DNA of 37,427 nucleotides from Deltaproteobacteria bacterium. Its GTDB lineage: Bacteria > UBA10199 > 2-02-FULL-44-16 > JAAZCA01. Both the position numbers and the translations under genes were made by a program. The notes under the pieces are model-generated. The model made no database searches, was not told the DNA's origin, and saw nothing but the letters and a program-made list of their open reading frames with translations. Location of the stretch: NCBI GenBank assembly GCA_018645265.1, contig JABGOS010000076.1:1-37427 (forward strand). Reading direction: 5' to 3'. Shown one piece after another: positions 1 through 9,429 of the stretch (position 1 is its first letter; each line of letters begins with the position of its first letter).

Positions 1-135
1 CGGATTATACGATGTAGGTTAACCTGCTGTTTCTATACCTTAAACTCTCCCTGCTTGGTAGCCAGAGATTTGGCATCCGCCTTGCACACCAACACCTGTG
101 GTTTGGATAGACAACAATTAAGAAGGGAGGGTTTT

Positions 136-711
136 ATGTTATCAGCGGGAGGAAAAATAACGCCTCATGTAGACCTGGACAGGAGGCCAACGAGGGTGAG
201 TTTCACGCCAAAGGATAGGGCCGCAATCAAAGCTTTGGCACCAAAGGTTGAGCGTGCGTTTAAAATGACAAGTGAGTATTTGAAAAAATTGGCGCCGCAA
301 TATGCCAGACTCAAAGTCTTTGATGACGCAGAAACTCTTGCGGGTCAGATAAGACAGCCTCAAACAGCAGGTCCTAAGAGCAGGCAGACGTATAATCTCA
401 CTTTTCGAGTAGAGCTCATGGATCGAAAGGGAAGGATCGTGCGGTACCATGAAATGAAAGCGCGACATCCGGTCAGGCCAGGTGCAGAAAAAGATGCTGA
501 GGGAAGAATATCGAGGAGTTTTCTATCATGGCCTACTAGAGAAAAAATGGCTGTGCACGAAGCTGTACATCCGGCAGATAGGTCGCGTCGTCTTAGGGTG
601 GATTTGGATAGACGTGATGCTGTTAGGATGTTCGCCACTGGACGTCACATGGTAGGAAGTCGTAGAGGACATTCCTATAGAATAGTAATAATCGGCGGCC
701 CAGAAAAGTAG
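136..711 (+). CDS. Hypothetical basic protein, 191 aa
   Basis: I do not recognise this protein. The ATG at 136 is chosen because a strong Shine-Dalgarno (GAAGGGAGG) lies about 5 bases upstream; the frame stays open leftwards to a TTG at 55, but that start has no ribosome site. The protein is rich in Arg and Lys with alternating Asp, has no signal peptide and no membrane segment, so it is probably cytoplasmic. Segments such as DLDRRPTRVSF near the start and DLDRRDAVRMF near the end show a loosely repeated DLDRR motif. It ends 44 bp from the convergent gene on the other strand. Function unknown; it could belong to a lineage-specific family. Confidence 0.6.
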   Translation: MLSAGGKITPHVDLDRRPTRVSFTPKDRAAIKALAPKVERAFKMTSEYLKKLAPQYARLKVFDDAETLAGQIRQPQTAGPKSRQTYNLTFRVELMDRKGRIVRYHEMKARHPVRPGAEKDAEGRISRSFLSWPTREKMAVHEAVHPADRSRRLRVDLDRRDAVRMFATGRHMVGSRRGHSYRIVIIGGPEK

Positions 712-755
712 GGTTAAGTAGATTGTTGTGATTTGCACCCGCTATTAATATGCGG

Positions 756-1823
756 TCATCGGTTGCATGGATAGTAATCCGGCTTGAGTCTGCAGACGGT
801 TTTGTAATGGTGCGTTGCCTGTAGGGGGTTCCTATCCATTGCGTATGAATTTCCTAGTAAGAAATGGTTCCTATAGATTGGAGAATATGAAAGTGCGCGT
901 TTAGATCTTTCAAGGCCGCACTTTGTGGTGATGCAATTTCTGGAAGTCGCATTCATTTCATAGATACCCAGGAGATGGAGATCATCAACAATTGTTGCGG
1001 AGTGTTTGGGGTGTGTCTGGGCTGTAATGGGTTTTAGAAGGGGGTCTAAAAATAAACTGAGACCTTTTGGTAATTTAAATGAAGTGTACACATGATCAAT
1101 ATCAGAATCACTGTACATGGTGTCATGAACGTTTGGTTGGGATAGACCCATGATTAGAGCGATTCCCTTTTCCAAGAATATTAATTCTTCACAGCGGGCA
1201 ATTTTTCTTTTTAACAGATCGTCGACTCCGAGTTCTCGAAGTTCTGGATCCGTGCTATAGCGTATGCCAAGACCTGATGCAGATTGAATCATCCGGTACA
1301 TCATTCGAGCCTGTATTTCTAAATCACCAGCGGGATGCGGTTTCCATGTTGCAGAACGCAGTTTGGATAGAACTGATTTAATGCTGTCTTCAGAGTAAAA
1401 AAACCAGGGGATGAACATTCCGTGCTGTCTGAGTTTAGAAGCAAGTAGAGCGCTGCTCTTTCTGGTACTCGTTCCATCCCTTTTAATCTCTGTAATCCAT
1501 TCCTTGTACTCTGTAGTAGCCTTTTCCAGTGCTAATTGTCGGACTTCCTGTGATGATACAGTGCCATCGGGCTCGGCAGGGGTAGTTTTGTATGGTTTTC
1601 TTGAAAAATCAGTAGTTGATACGCCGGTATCGAAATCGCTTTTTTGAAGGGTTGGATATTGTGTGACGAGTTCTTTACATATTCCGTAGCCTTCAGGATC
1701 GGTGCTCTTGAGTGCATTGCAAAAAGTTGCAGTCATTATCCTAACCCCAGATTGAAATAGGTTATCCCTCAATGTTCTTTTCGCATATTCTATGAAAAAG
1801 TTGTGAGGAAATTTGTAGTTCAT
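756..1823 (-). CDS. Hypothetical protein, 355 aa
   Basis: This is a long open frame on the minus strand that no overlapping frame rivals. No family is recognised. There is no signal peptide or transmembrane stretch. The sequence is mixed alpha-helical in character, with a Thr/Ser/Lys-rich stretch around residues 65-120. The ATG at 1823 has no clear ribosome site; an internal Met at residue 30 (ATG ending at 1736) has AGGA only two bases upstream, so the true start is uncertain. It converges on the neighbouring 191-aa gene and is divergent from the secreted chromo-barrel-like protein. Function cannot be inferred. Confidence 0.55.
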   Translation of the reverse strand: MNYKFPHNFFIEYAKRTLRDNLFQSGVRIMTATFCNALKSTDPEGYGICKELVTQYPTLQKSDFDTGVSTTDFSRKPYKTTPAEPDGTVSSQEVRQLALEKATTEYKEWITEIKRDGTSTRKSSALLASKLRQHGMFIPWFFYSEDSIKSVLSKLRSATWKPHPAGDLEIQARMMYRMIQSASGLGIRYSTDPELRELGVDDLLKRKIARCEELIFLEKGIALIMGLSQPNVHDTMYSDSDIDHVYTSFKLPKGLSLFLDPLLKPITAQTHPKHSATIVDDLHLLGIYEMNATSRNCITTKCGLERSKRALSYSPIYRNHFLLGNSYAMDRNPLQATHHYKTVCRLKPDYYPCNR

Positions 1824-1967
1824 TTGATTGCGATATTTCCAATGCTAGAGCACTGTGGGTGTTTATTCGGTCAATAGATATATTGTAATTATATCAATGG
1901 GTTGAGGCCATTAATGACAGGCTGAGATGAAAAGTGTATACATGTAAAAAAATGAAAGGGGACAATT

Positions 1968-2390
1968 ATGAATCGCAAAATATCATTTCTTATCGTTCTT
2001 GCTGTATTGACGCTCATCTGTTCGTCGATGGTTGGTGTCGCTCATGCCAAGGAATGTTCTGTTGGTGATAGAGCTGAAGTTTTGTGGAAGAGTAAATGGT
2101 ATGCCGCACAAGTGAAGAAGGTTGAAGGTGCTCGCTGTTACATTCATTACGATGGTTATGCTGACTCTTGGGATGAATGGGTAGGTTCTAAGAGAATTAG
2201 GGGTTGTACGATAGGTAAGAGTGATTCCTCTGGTTTGTATTCTGTGGGCACTGCGGTTCAGGTCAGGTGGAAGAAGAAATGGTGGCCGGCTCATGTGATT
2301 GCTGTCGGTAAGAATTCCTGGAAAATTCACTACGATGGTTATAATAATTCATGGGATGAGTGGGTAGGGCCGAATAGAATTAAGAAATAA
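1968..2390 (+). CDS. Secreted protein with two chromo-barrel/Tudor-knot-like repeats
   Basis: This is a 140-aa protein with a clear Sec signal peptide: basic MNRK, a hydrophobic core, and a likely cut after VAHA at about residue 27. The mature part is two copies of a module of about 50 residues. Each begins with VG and an xVxWKxKW(Y/W)xAxV strand and ends with IHYDGYxxSWDEWV followed by xxRI. The IHYDGxxxSWDEWV signature is typical of the chromo-barrel/Tudor-knot/agenet-like fold, known in eukaryotes from MRG15 and MOF and also present in some bacterial proteins. The start has a good GAAAGGGG ribosome site, and a hairpin follows the gene. In an exported bacterial protein the ligand is unknown; histone reading is not implied. 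Confidence 0.85.
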   Translation: MNRKISFLIVLAVLTLICSSMVGVAHAKECSVGDRAEVLWKSKWYAAQVKKVEGARCYIHYDGYADSWDEWVGSKRIRGCTIGKSDSSGLYSVGTAVQVRWKKKWWPAHVIAVGKNSWKIHYDGYNNSWDEWVGPNRIKK

Positions 2391-2431
2391 TCGATGAACC
2401 GAATCATATTTTAATAAAATTTTGATAATCG

Positions 2432-2478
2432 CAAAGCCTTCTGGTGAGATCTGTAAATCATCAGGAGGCTTTGTTATG
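2432..2478 (+). terminator. Probable terminator hairpin after the chromo-barrel gene
   Basis: CAAAGCCTTCTG at 2432-2443 pairs with CAGGAGGCTTTG at 2462-2473 over 12 bp with one G-U pair, leaving an 18-nt loop. A short T-rich tail follows. It lies about 40 bp past the stop codon. The rest of the gap up to the next gene at 2668 is AT-rich and shows no further gene. Confidence 0.5.
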
Positions 2479-2667
2479 AAATGAATCCAGAACATCAGTA
2501 TAGGCTTGATTTAGCTACGACAATATATTGACGTTAATCCTCTGTTTTGGCGCCTATCATCAGCATTAACTAGAATATACCTTTTAAATTCATGTCTCTA
2601 TAGAACCCATCATTGGTATAGAATATGCAAGTAATGTCCTTGCCTATACCTAAACGGCGGGGGGATT

Positions 2668-5600
2668 GTGAGGAGTATCCGTAAACAAACTACGGGGAAG
2701 CGAAAAGTGAGTTGGATGTTGTCATTATTACTTTCCTTCCTAATGATATTTGGTCCTACTTGGTCTTTTGCAGCAAATAAATATTCCAGTAGAGAAGGTG
2801 TTACGCGGATGAAGGTGCCGTATACGGCTCGTAAGTTTCATGCAGTCAAATCTCAAGAGCTCCCACGTGATTCGATTAGGTTCAACATGAACCAATATCA
2901 TGCAGGTGAAGTTGAAGTCATCGATGCTAGGCGTGAACTTTTGAAGCACGATGATGATTTCTACAGGTATCTAGCTGAGCTCGTCGTTGCTGTGGGTGAG
3001 AATTATTCAGTTGGTTCGCCTCCTAAAATGTTGCCGGTAAAGACTGATATTGCAAATCGTGCAAGCGATAATACACGTCGAGGGATGATGTCATTTAGTT
3101 TCTTCAGATGGATCTTTCAAAATGATGTGCCTCAGAAAAGAGGTGAAGCTACTCCTCTCCTTTTTCCTGACGATGCTGATCTGCAAGGGATATATTCAAA
3201 AATTCATAAGGCTTCTAAGGCGATGAAGCCGTATCTTGAGAAAGTTCAAGAGAGTGAAAGTAAGTCACTGAAACAATTTGATCTCTTCTGGGAGAGATAT
3301 TCATACGTTCCTGGCGATGAGGGTAGTGCTCAGTTGGCAACCAAAATTGCACTATTGGAAATGGCGCATTGGATAGCTTTTCTTGCACCAGAACTTCAGA
3401 TTATGCCGGAGCTGAAAGATGCTCCCCAGTGTCAGGGTGAGGATATACTGCGCAATCAAATAATTCCAGCGCTCTTCATGACATTGTTGGATGGCGACTA
3501 CGATCTATTTACCAAAAAACTTCAAGATTACCATGAGGGGCTCTTGTGTATAAACTCGGAACAGTCCCAGTGGCTCGCGATAGCCATGCCTGTCGCTTAT
3601 TACTACGTAACGATGAGTCATGATTACCCATTCCTTCGTGACAAGCTTGCAGAGGCACTCTTCGTGCCAGCGATGTTGCTCGCAGATGTTGTAAAACATC
3701 ATCCGGCAACTGTAAAACCTCTTGTCAACTGGTTGGGGCAACAGCTCGATGAACCACATAGATTGTTTGATGTGAAGAGTTTTTTAAAAACCAAAGGTGA
3801 TTTTGGAAGAGTATTTCTATTCAATAGGGAGCTTGGAAATCTTCAACAAGTTTTGATTGAACTTCCGAAGCTAAAAACAGCTGACGATTTTGGTGATGAG
3901 ATGGCAGGTTCCAGCATTCCTTCAAGATCGCAGGGTGCCATGGAAAGACAGTATGGTCGAGCAATGGCGCGTGGTGGGTATGGTGCTCAGAATATAGGCG
4001 AGTTAACCACGAGCTATGGCGTTCCTGAATCCGTCGCTTATGAAACTATCTGTATGGCAAAGCCCGAAGAGTGGCGCTCGTTTCGTGGGAACATGAAGTT
4101 TGGATATGAGAGTTGGGCTTACGAAGCTATTAGAAAATTACTAAATCCCGAAGCACTAGGTTACGGACTTATGGGATGGCACGAGAGTTTGTACAAGCAC
4201 GACAGTGTCAACCCTCCAGGAGTATGTCTACCGCAATCCGAGATAGTGCGATCGGGTGGAGGCGCTGCTGGAGGTGGCGATTCAGGATTGGGCGTATCGC
4301 CGACCCGTAGTCTCAGCTGTATTATTGACAGCGTAAGGCGCCCATCGATTGGCGAATGTATGGATGCGGTGAAGGTGGAGAGAAGGCAGGCGGTCAATCC
4401 GACAACAGCATGTATGAGTCCTGCTGGAGGTGATGATGCCACTGTGCCATCTTGGTATTGGGAGGGTCCAGGGGATGAGTTTAATGTTCCTGCCCCCGGA
4501 GGAGATGATGGTGACGGTGGAGATGATGGTGACGGTGGAGATGATGGTGAGAGTGGAGATGATGGTGATGGTGGAGATGATGGTGATAGTGATGGTGGCG
4601 GTGGTGGAGGAAAGAAGAAGAAAGGACCCAAAATACCAAATAGGGATAGAGAACCAAGGCAGCTTCCAGAAAGACCTGATGACCTTCCTCGGGAAAAACA
4701 GAAGGAGTTAGATAGTTTTAATCAGGCATATAATGAATATGTAAAAAGAGGTGTTCCGATCATCAATAATGGTTTTAATAGACGATTAACCGCTAATGAA
4801 ATCGATACCATAAAAAATGCTTTCGGTGATTTGTTTCATCACCCGTGGGTCTTAAGGGGATATTTCGATGGAAGTAGAAAGGCGATACAATTTCTAAAAA
4901 GAAAAGATGTACGCGATGTCGTTCGTCAGGTGCTAATATCAGAAGGCATTCCTGTCCAACCAAGTGGCGGTGATCCTGACGACATTCTTGATCAGGCTCT
5001 CGACCGGGGTGGCAGCCAGGCAGCCCTCTCTCCTCAGCCAGTAATTTTCTATGATGTAGGTGAAACGACGAGAACTGCAAGGGGTTGGGGTCAGGCCGCC
5101 ACCTCAAAAATAGGGGTTGGTATAATTGCTGCAGAAATTTGGAGTAATAATTTTGCTGACAAAGATAATATAGATGAGAGAGATATCACTTTTTTCAATG
5201 AAAACATGGAGACCTATTTCGCTCATGTGGTTGTTCACGAAGTGCTCGCTCACGTTCTTAGAAATATTCTTACTTTTAACACGGGAGGCCTCGGTCGTGG
5301 AGTATTTAGGGATCACGAAAGTATGCCGAGAATTTTTGAGGCTATGAAGGCAGCTGGCATTGGAGGGGTGCCATTTAACTTAACCGAGGTGATCGCACTT
5401 GAAAGGGAGCATATGCAAGAAACGGTTAACCCGTCTTGGGGTGGTGTAATGTATCCAGATTTGGATGCGGGAACATATGAATTTCATGTAGACGGTATGG
5501 ATGAAGATGCAGGCGGTAGTGGTAAAGGGGGTTCTTCAGGTGGTCTGAGGTCCTGCCCGCCATGGACGACAAGCTGCGGATGTAATGGTGCGATGGAACA

Positions 5601-5979
5601 GGTTTCGTCATGGCAGAGTTGTCAGCCAAAGGGAAATTTAATCAATAGTCAGGTGGAGGATTTGGGCGGAAACGTGAGCTACTATCCTGACACAGCTTCA
5701 TCACATAGTTCATTCCCATCGTGTACGACTGGTGCTTGGAATGATGCAAATTCCGGGACGATGGAATGCGCATTCATCGACTGCGGTCCGAGGCAGAAGG
5801 CAGAAAAGGGTACAGATGGACAATGTCATTGCGTTGCATCAGCTTCATCCACTGCCAATCCCCTTGAAGCATTGATACCCGATAAGGGCTGTCATGATCG
5901 CGATTGTTCGGGCGATGGTGGTGCACCAGGTTCGGGTGATGGTCCTCCAGGTGGCGGCGGTAATGATCCGCTCATGTGA
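2668..5979 (+). CDS. Large secreted protein with Asp/Gly repeat and HExxxH motif, 1103 aa
   Basis: The protein starts at a GTG with a GGCGGGGGG ribosome site. It has a Sec signal peptide of about 35 residues (basic N-terminus, hydrophobic LSLLLSFLMIF, cut near SFA-A), so it is exported. The region of about residues 40-500 is alpha-rich and unrecognised. Five in-register GDDGDG-type repeats lie at about 612-641, then a poly-Gly and KKKK stretch. The C-terminal half (about 670-960) contains HEVLAH (H857, E858, H862), a spacing of HExxxH that could bind metal but is not the classic HExxH. The last 130 residues are Cys-, Ser- and Gly-rich, ending in a Pro/Gly tail. Possibly a surface-associated or adhesin-like protein, or a metal-dependent enzyme; no family is recognised. 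Confidence 0.8.
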   Translation: MRSIRKQTTGKRKVSWMLSLLLSFLMIFGPTWSFAANKYSSREGVTRMKVPYTARKFHAVKSQELPRDSIRFNMNQYHAGEVEVIDARRELLKHDDDFYRYLAELVVAVGENYSVGSPPKMLPVKTDIANRASDNTRRGMMSFSFFRWIFQNDVPQKRGEATPLLFPDDADLQGIYSKIHKASKAMKPYLEKVQESESKSLKQFDLFWERYSYVPGDEGSAQLATKIALLEMAHWIAFLAPELQIMPELKDAPQCQGEDILRNQIIPALFMTLLDGDYDLFTKKLQDYHEGLLCINSEQSQWLAIAMPVAYYYVTMSHDYPFLRDKLAEALFVPAMLLADVVKHHPATVKPLVNWLGQQLDEPHRLFDVKSFLKTKGDFGRVFLFNRELGNLQQVLIELPKLKTADDFGDEMAGSSIPSRSQGAMERQYGRAMARGGYGAQNIGELTTSYGVPESVAYETICMAKPEEWRSFRGNMKFGYESWAYEAIRKLLNPEALGYGLMGWHESLYKHDSVNPPGVCLPQSEIVRSGGGAAGGGDSGLGVSPTRSLSCIIDSVRRPSIGECMDAVKVERRQAVNPTTACMSPAGGDDATVPSWYWEGPGDEFNVPAPGGDDGDGGDDGDGGDDGESGDDGDGGDDGDSDGGGGGGKKKKGPKIPNRDREPRQLPERPDDLPREKQKELDSFNQAYNEYVKRGVPIINNGFNRRLTANEIDTIKNAFGDLFHHPWVLRGYFDGSRKAIQFLKRKDVRDVVRQVLISEGIPVQPSGGDPDDILDQALDRGGSQAALSPQPVIFYDVGETTRTARGWGQAATSKIGVGIIAAEIWSNNFADKDNIDERDITFFNENMETYFAHVVVHEVLAHVLRNILTFNTGGLGRGVFRDHESMPRIFEAMKAAGIGGVPFNLTEVIALEREHMQETVNPSWGGVMYPDLDAGTYEFHVDGMDEDAGGSGKGGSSGGLRSCPPWTTSCGCNGAMEQVSSWQSCQPKGNLINSQVEDLGGNVSYYPDTASSHSSFPSCTTGAWNDANSGTMECAFIDCGPRQKAEKGTDGQCHCVASASSTANPLEALIPDKGCHDRDCSGDGGAPGSGDGPPGGGGNDPLM
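4501..4590 (+). repeat. Five tandem 18-nt repeats coding GDDGDG
   Basis: Five consecutive 18-nt units of the form GGAGATGATGGTGAxxGT lie at 4501, 4519, 4537, 4555 and 4573. They differ only at one to three bases. They encode an acidic, flexible linker inside the 1103-aa protein. The repeat length is a multiple of three, so copy-number change would keep the frame. Confidence 0.9.
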
Positions 5980-6106
5980 TGATATGTCGGTGAACTGATG
6001 ACAGCACTCATCACTCCAATTGACTTATTTATCTAATGATTTAACTACATGACAATATACGATGACTATCCGATTGAATAGATGTAGAATTATCGGATAA
6101 TCACGG

Positions 6107-7777
6107 ATGGCTATAATGAAAAGTCGCATAATCACAACCACTGTTGCCGTCTTGGCAATGTCGATGCTGGCTGGATGTCTCAGGACTGAGACAGATCCCT
6201 CACCATCGCATATAAATCCGAACGCTCCAATAGTTCCTCTCGAAGATGATAGGGAGGTGTACGACAATGAGGTCCCGGGAGTTCTGAATCTCTATGTGGA
6301 AGTCCTGCCTGGCGGTGCGACCATCGAAGAGGTTGATGATGACACGGACTGGACTGACGACTCCATTCCTGAAGCCAATGTAAGGGTTTCGGAAGATGGA
6401 TATACTTTTGGGAATGGTTCTACCTCTTCTGATGCGAAGTTGAGACAGCGTGGCCACTCAGCCAGAAGCGCAGCACAAAAATCCTATCGAATAAGATTCG
6501 ACGATGAAAGTACAGAGTGGAGAGATTTAAATACCTTGGAGCTCAACAAGCATCCTTACGATCTTAGCAGAATGCGTCAAAAGTTGAGTTTTACCTATTT
6601 TCAATCGATTTCAGATTTTACGAGCCTCATAACACAATTTATCCATCTCTACATAGATGGTACTGATTATGGTCTGTATACCCTTATCGAACGTTGCAAT
6701 GAGGAGTTTTTACAGAGGCATGGGTTGGATGAAGAGGGGCATCTCTATAAGGCTGAGGACTTTGCATTTTACAGATACCCGGACAACATTATGGATCCAT
6801 CTGATCCCAACTACAGTTTGGAGAAGTTTGAAGAGGTTTTGGAGATAAGGGGCTATGATGGAAACCATGAAAAACTCATAAATATGTTGGATGAAGTGAA
6901 TGACGAGGAAATCGATATTAACACGGTTATAGAGGATAATTTTCAGAGGGATAACTATCTTACCTGGTTCGCTATAAACATTCTTCTACAGAACTATGAT
7001 ACGAATTCGCAGAACTTCTATCTGTATAGCCCTACGAATTCGGATGGCTGGTATTTTTTGCCTTGGGATTATGATGGCGCGTGGGATTTTTATGGACAGG
7101 CACAGGAGGCAGCAGCAAACACAAGACCTAGATGGACTCAGGGAGTTTCTAATTGGTGGAATGTTGTTCTACACAAGAGATTTTTAAAGGATCCGGATAA
7201 TGTGCAAGCCCTATCCGATAAAGTTGCCGAACTTCTAAATGTATTCACTGATGTAGAGACTACACAGCTTGTAGAAATATTAAGTGGATGGATATTCGAC
7301 ATTGTTACTGCAGAACCCGACATAACAGATTTACCTACGATCGCCGACGATATTGACGATAAGATCGACGAATATGTTGATGAGCTGGATCGGCTTCCCG
7401 GTATTCCCGCTGAATCATATGATATCTATGCCGACACTTTGGACAGACCTATGCCTGTTTGGTTGGGTGATCCGATCCAGGGCGATGGTGTGATAGCATT
7501 TAACTGGGACGAGTCGTATGATCTGCAAGGTGATGCATTCACATATGACTTTCAGGTAAGCACAGATCCATCGTTTGCTGACGCCGACATCATCTATGAG
7601 AGCTTGGATCGTGAGAGTAATGAGATAGAGGGAGCGTCCCTAGACAGTGGAACATACTATTTTCGTGTCATTATAAGGGGTGTGGATGACCCAGATAATA
7701 ACTGGCAGATCGCGTTTGACCAGTATGAGGCTGGTGACAACTACTATTACGGTGTAAAACAGTTCGTAGTCGAGTAA
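6107..7777 (+). CDS. CotH-like kinase family lipoprotein
   Basis: The 556-aa protein opens with a lipoprotein signal whose lipobox LAGC places the acylated Cys at residue 24. The start may instead be the ATG at 6116, which gives a more typical signal. The CotH-family domain covers about residues 60-400. Visible hallmarks are RGHS at 115-118 followed by KSYRIRF, PYDLSRMRQKLS, DYGLYTLIER, and LPWDYDGAWDF with W320 and D321/D323. In this family the Asp residues bind metal-ATP; CotH of Bacillus phosphorylates spore-coat proteins, but most homologues are in non-spore-formers and have unknown targets. The last 110 residues resemble an Ig/FN3-like domain. It converges on the DUF4956 and VTC genes, its usual partners. 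Confidence 0.88.
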   Translation: MAIMKSRIITTTVAVLAMSMLAGCLRTETDPSPSHINPNAPIVPLEDDREVYDNEVPGVLNLYVEVLPGGATIEEVDDDTDWTDDSIPEANVRVSEDGYTFGNGSTSSDAKLRQRGHSARSAAQKSYRIRFDDESTEWRDLNTLELNKHPYDLSRMRQKLSFTYFQSISDFTSLITQFIHLYIDGTDYGLYTLIERCNEEFLQRHGLDEEGHLYKAEDFAFYRYPDNIMDPSDPNYSLEKFEEVLEIRGYDGNHEKLINMLDEVNDEEIDINTVIEDNFQRDNYLTWFAINILLQNYDTNSQNFYLYSPTNSDGWYFLPWDYDGAWDFYGQAQEAAANTRPRWTQGVSNWWNVVLHKRFLKDPDNVQALSDKVAELLNVFTDVETTQLVEILSGWIFDIVTAEPDITDLPTIADDIDDKIDEYVDELDRLPGIPAESYDIYADTLDRPMPVWLGDPIQGDGVIAFNWDESYDLQGDAFTYDFQVSTDPSFADADIIYESLDRESNEIEGASLDSGTYYFRVIIRGVDDPDNNWQIAFDQYEAGDNYYYGVKQFVVE

Positions 7778-7788
7778 GTAAGTATCAA

Positions 7789-8448
7789 CTAGTCAGGCTT
7801 TTTTTCTGGTATTGGAGTTTCCTTTTCCTGATAAAATAATCTTACATTCGCTGTGTCGGTTAGGAAATCAATTTCATTGATGAAAATGCTTACCACGTCT
7901 AGACCGGTGCGTTCCTTGAGGTCCGCTATCATCTCCGGTTTTTTATCGGGAGAGATGAGCTCGATTTTTTCATATCTCACTACCTTTGAGTTAAGTCCCC
8001 TTCGTAAAAATCTTAATTCAAGGAAATATACGCTCAACATGATTATCAAGTTGCACAACATTATTTCGGCGTAGCTTATCCTCTTCTTGGAAAGAGCGTT
8101 TAGGACGCCGATGATTATGCAGATGAATAGATATGTCATTTCTTTGATTGGAATCTGTTCCGTTCGATATCGTATGATCGAGAATACCGCGAACAGACCG
8201 AAGGCAAAGCCCATCTTGAGCTTAAGGCTGTTGAGCAGTATGCAGGCTAGAAAGACTGAGATGTTTATCAAAAAATATGAGATGGCGTAATTTTTCTGTC
8301 TATAGCGAGGGTAGAACACCAATCGTATGATAACAAAGACCACCAACAGGTCGAATCCGAAGCGCATGGCGAGTTCCCATACGCCTCGGAAGTCGATGAG
8401 CGGATTGCCAAATAGCTGTATATTTTCCAGGTTCGCTAAGAAATGCAT
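7789..8448 (-). CDS. DUF4956 family membrane protein
   Basis: This 219-aa integral membrane protein has about four hydrophobic segments near residues 28-47, 55-74, 105-119 and 127-146, and a soluble C-terminal domain of about 70 residues. The conserved family signature GFAFGLFAVFSIIRYRTE followed by IPIKEMTYLF is complete at about 80-108. DUF4956 proteins are commonly encoded beside VTC-domain and CotH genes, as here. The start is supported by a GGAGAAGGA ribosome site, and the gene overlaps the end of the upstream VTC gene by 13 bp, so the two are translationally linked. The biochemical role is unknown; a membrane partner or channel for the VTC enzyme is an inference from context. Confidence 0.9.
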   Translation of the reverse strand: MHFLANLENIQLFGNPLIDFRGVWELAMRFGFDLLVVFVIIRLVFYPRYRQKNYAISYFLINISVFLACILLNSLKLKMGFAFGLFAVFSIIRYRTEQIPIKEMTYLFICIIIGVLNALSKKRISYAEIMLCNLIIMLSVYFLELRFLRRGLNSKVVRYEKIELISPDKKPEMIADLKERTGLDVVSIFINEIDFLTDTANVRLFYQEKETPIPEKKPD

Positions 8449-9296
8449 ATTTTCCTTCTCCTATATGTCTGCCGTGAGGTGGACTGTTTGTTAAGAGCTA
8501 TAATCCTTTTTTTAAATCTACCGCTTCTCCTTGGGTTTTCCATTAAAAATATACCAGTACAATATTTGCTGAATGTACCTGGGTAGGAATTCAGTTCCTT
8601 TAAAGCTAGAGCAAACGGTGAACGCAAATTCAACCGTTCCTGTTTTATCTCTGCAATAGCGATTGTGTGTAGGTCCTTCTTTACGCCGGTCATATTCTTG
8701 AAGGTCAGATTAAAATCGATCGTGGCGCGCTCCTCAAGCTCACGGCTCGCCAGCGTCACTCTTGAAAAGGATATCCATATCTTTGGCTTCAGCAGTCCTA
8801 GGTCTACGATATGAGATGAGGGGAAACGATTTCTTATCTTGGTGATCATGCCATCGGAGAGTTTCGTGGCAACAGAGTCCTTTTCGTAGCGCTTCTTTAC
8901 AGTCCGTCTCTTGTTGTCCTTCAGTTTTACTTCAAAATATTGCAGTCCAGAGTCCATATATTTTCTGTGTCGGAATTTATATCGATTGAGCTTCTGGTTA
9001 TGATGATGTCGGTAGCAGGTGAGAGCGTCTGTATCAAAGTACAGGTTCTCATATTCAAAAATTCTCTTATTCTCAATTTCTAGAATCCTATAGTGTGGTA
9101 TCAGTTGCTCTATGAATCTTTCGAGTTTCTCTATAGGAAGCAAAAACTTTGTATCCTGCCTTTTCATAAGCCTTAATGAATCGTTGATATCGCTGATCTC
9201 TCCCAATGAGATCGTTTTGAAACTCTGTAATATGTTCAGCTGATCTTCCATTAGGAATTTGCGCCGCCCCCATTTGATATTGGAAGAAGGTATCAT
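8436..9296 (-). CDS. VTC-domain polyphosphate polymerase-like protein
   Basis: The 286-aa protein matches the VTC/polyphosphate polymerase fold of the triphosphate tunnel metalloenzyme superfamily. Basic and acidic strand motifs that line the tunnel are visible: TKF at 49-51, YFDT at 86-89, RYKFRHRKY at 105-113, YFEVK at 120-124, then ERATIDF, IAEIKQ and FSKYCTGI. In yeast Vtc4 this domain makes inorganic polyphosphate from ATP; the bacterial versions are mostly uncharacterised. The start is uncertain: the ATG at 9296 lacks a good ribosome site, and an internal Met at residue 16 (9251) is possible. It is co-transcribed with the DUF4956 gene, which it overlaps, and divergent from the DUF2490 barrel gene. 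Confidence 0.85.
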   Translation of the reverse strand: MIPSSNIKWGRRKFLMEDQLNILQSFKTISLGEISDINDSLRLMKRQDTKFLLPIEKLERFIEQLIPHYRILEIENKRIFEYENLYFDTDALTCYRHHHNQKLNRYKFRHRKYMDSGLQYFEVKLKDNKRRTVKKRYEKDSVATKLSDGMITKIRNRFPSSHIVDLGLLKPKIWISFSRVTLASRELEERATIDFNLTFKNMTGVKKDLHTIAIAEIKQERLNLRSPFALALKELNSYPGTFSKYCTGIFLMENPRRSGRFKKRIIALNKQSTSRQTYRRRKICIS

Positions 9297-9429
9297 ATTT
9301 TAAGGGGTGTTTATAGATCAAAATTGCTTACCTGTTTGGCTGTTGCTGGTACGGACAGGTTGTAAGTCGTTGAGATGTCAGTGAATATTGCTTTGATTCT
9401 GTATCGGATATGCTGTATAGGGGTTCTAG

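Noticed and set aside
4161-4631. A Pro/Ser-rich 156-aa frame on the minus strand
   Set aside because: It is the antisense shadow of the Asp/Gly repeat in the 1103-aa gene and has no ribosome site.
5236-5253. A classic HExxH zinc-protease site in the 1103-aa protein
   Set aside because: The residues read HEVLAH, which is HExxxH; the spacing is wrong for the standard gluzincin motif.
5996-6013. TGATGA/TCATCA hairpin after the 1103-aa gene as a terminator
   Set aside because: The stem is only six AT-rich pairs and no T-run follows.
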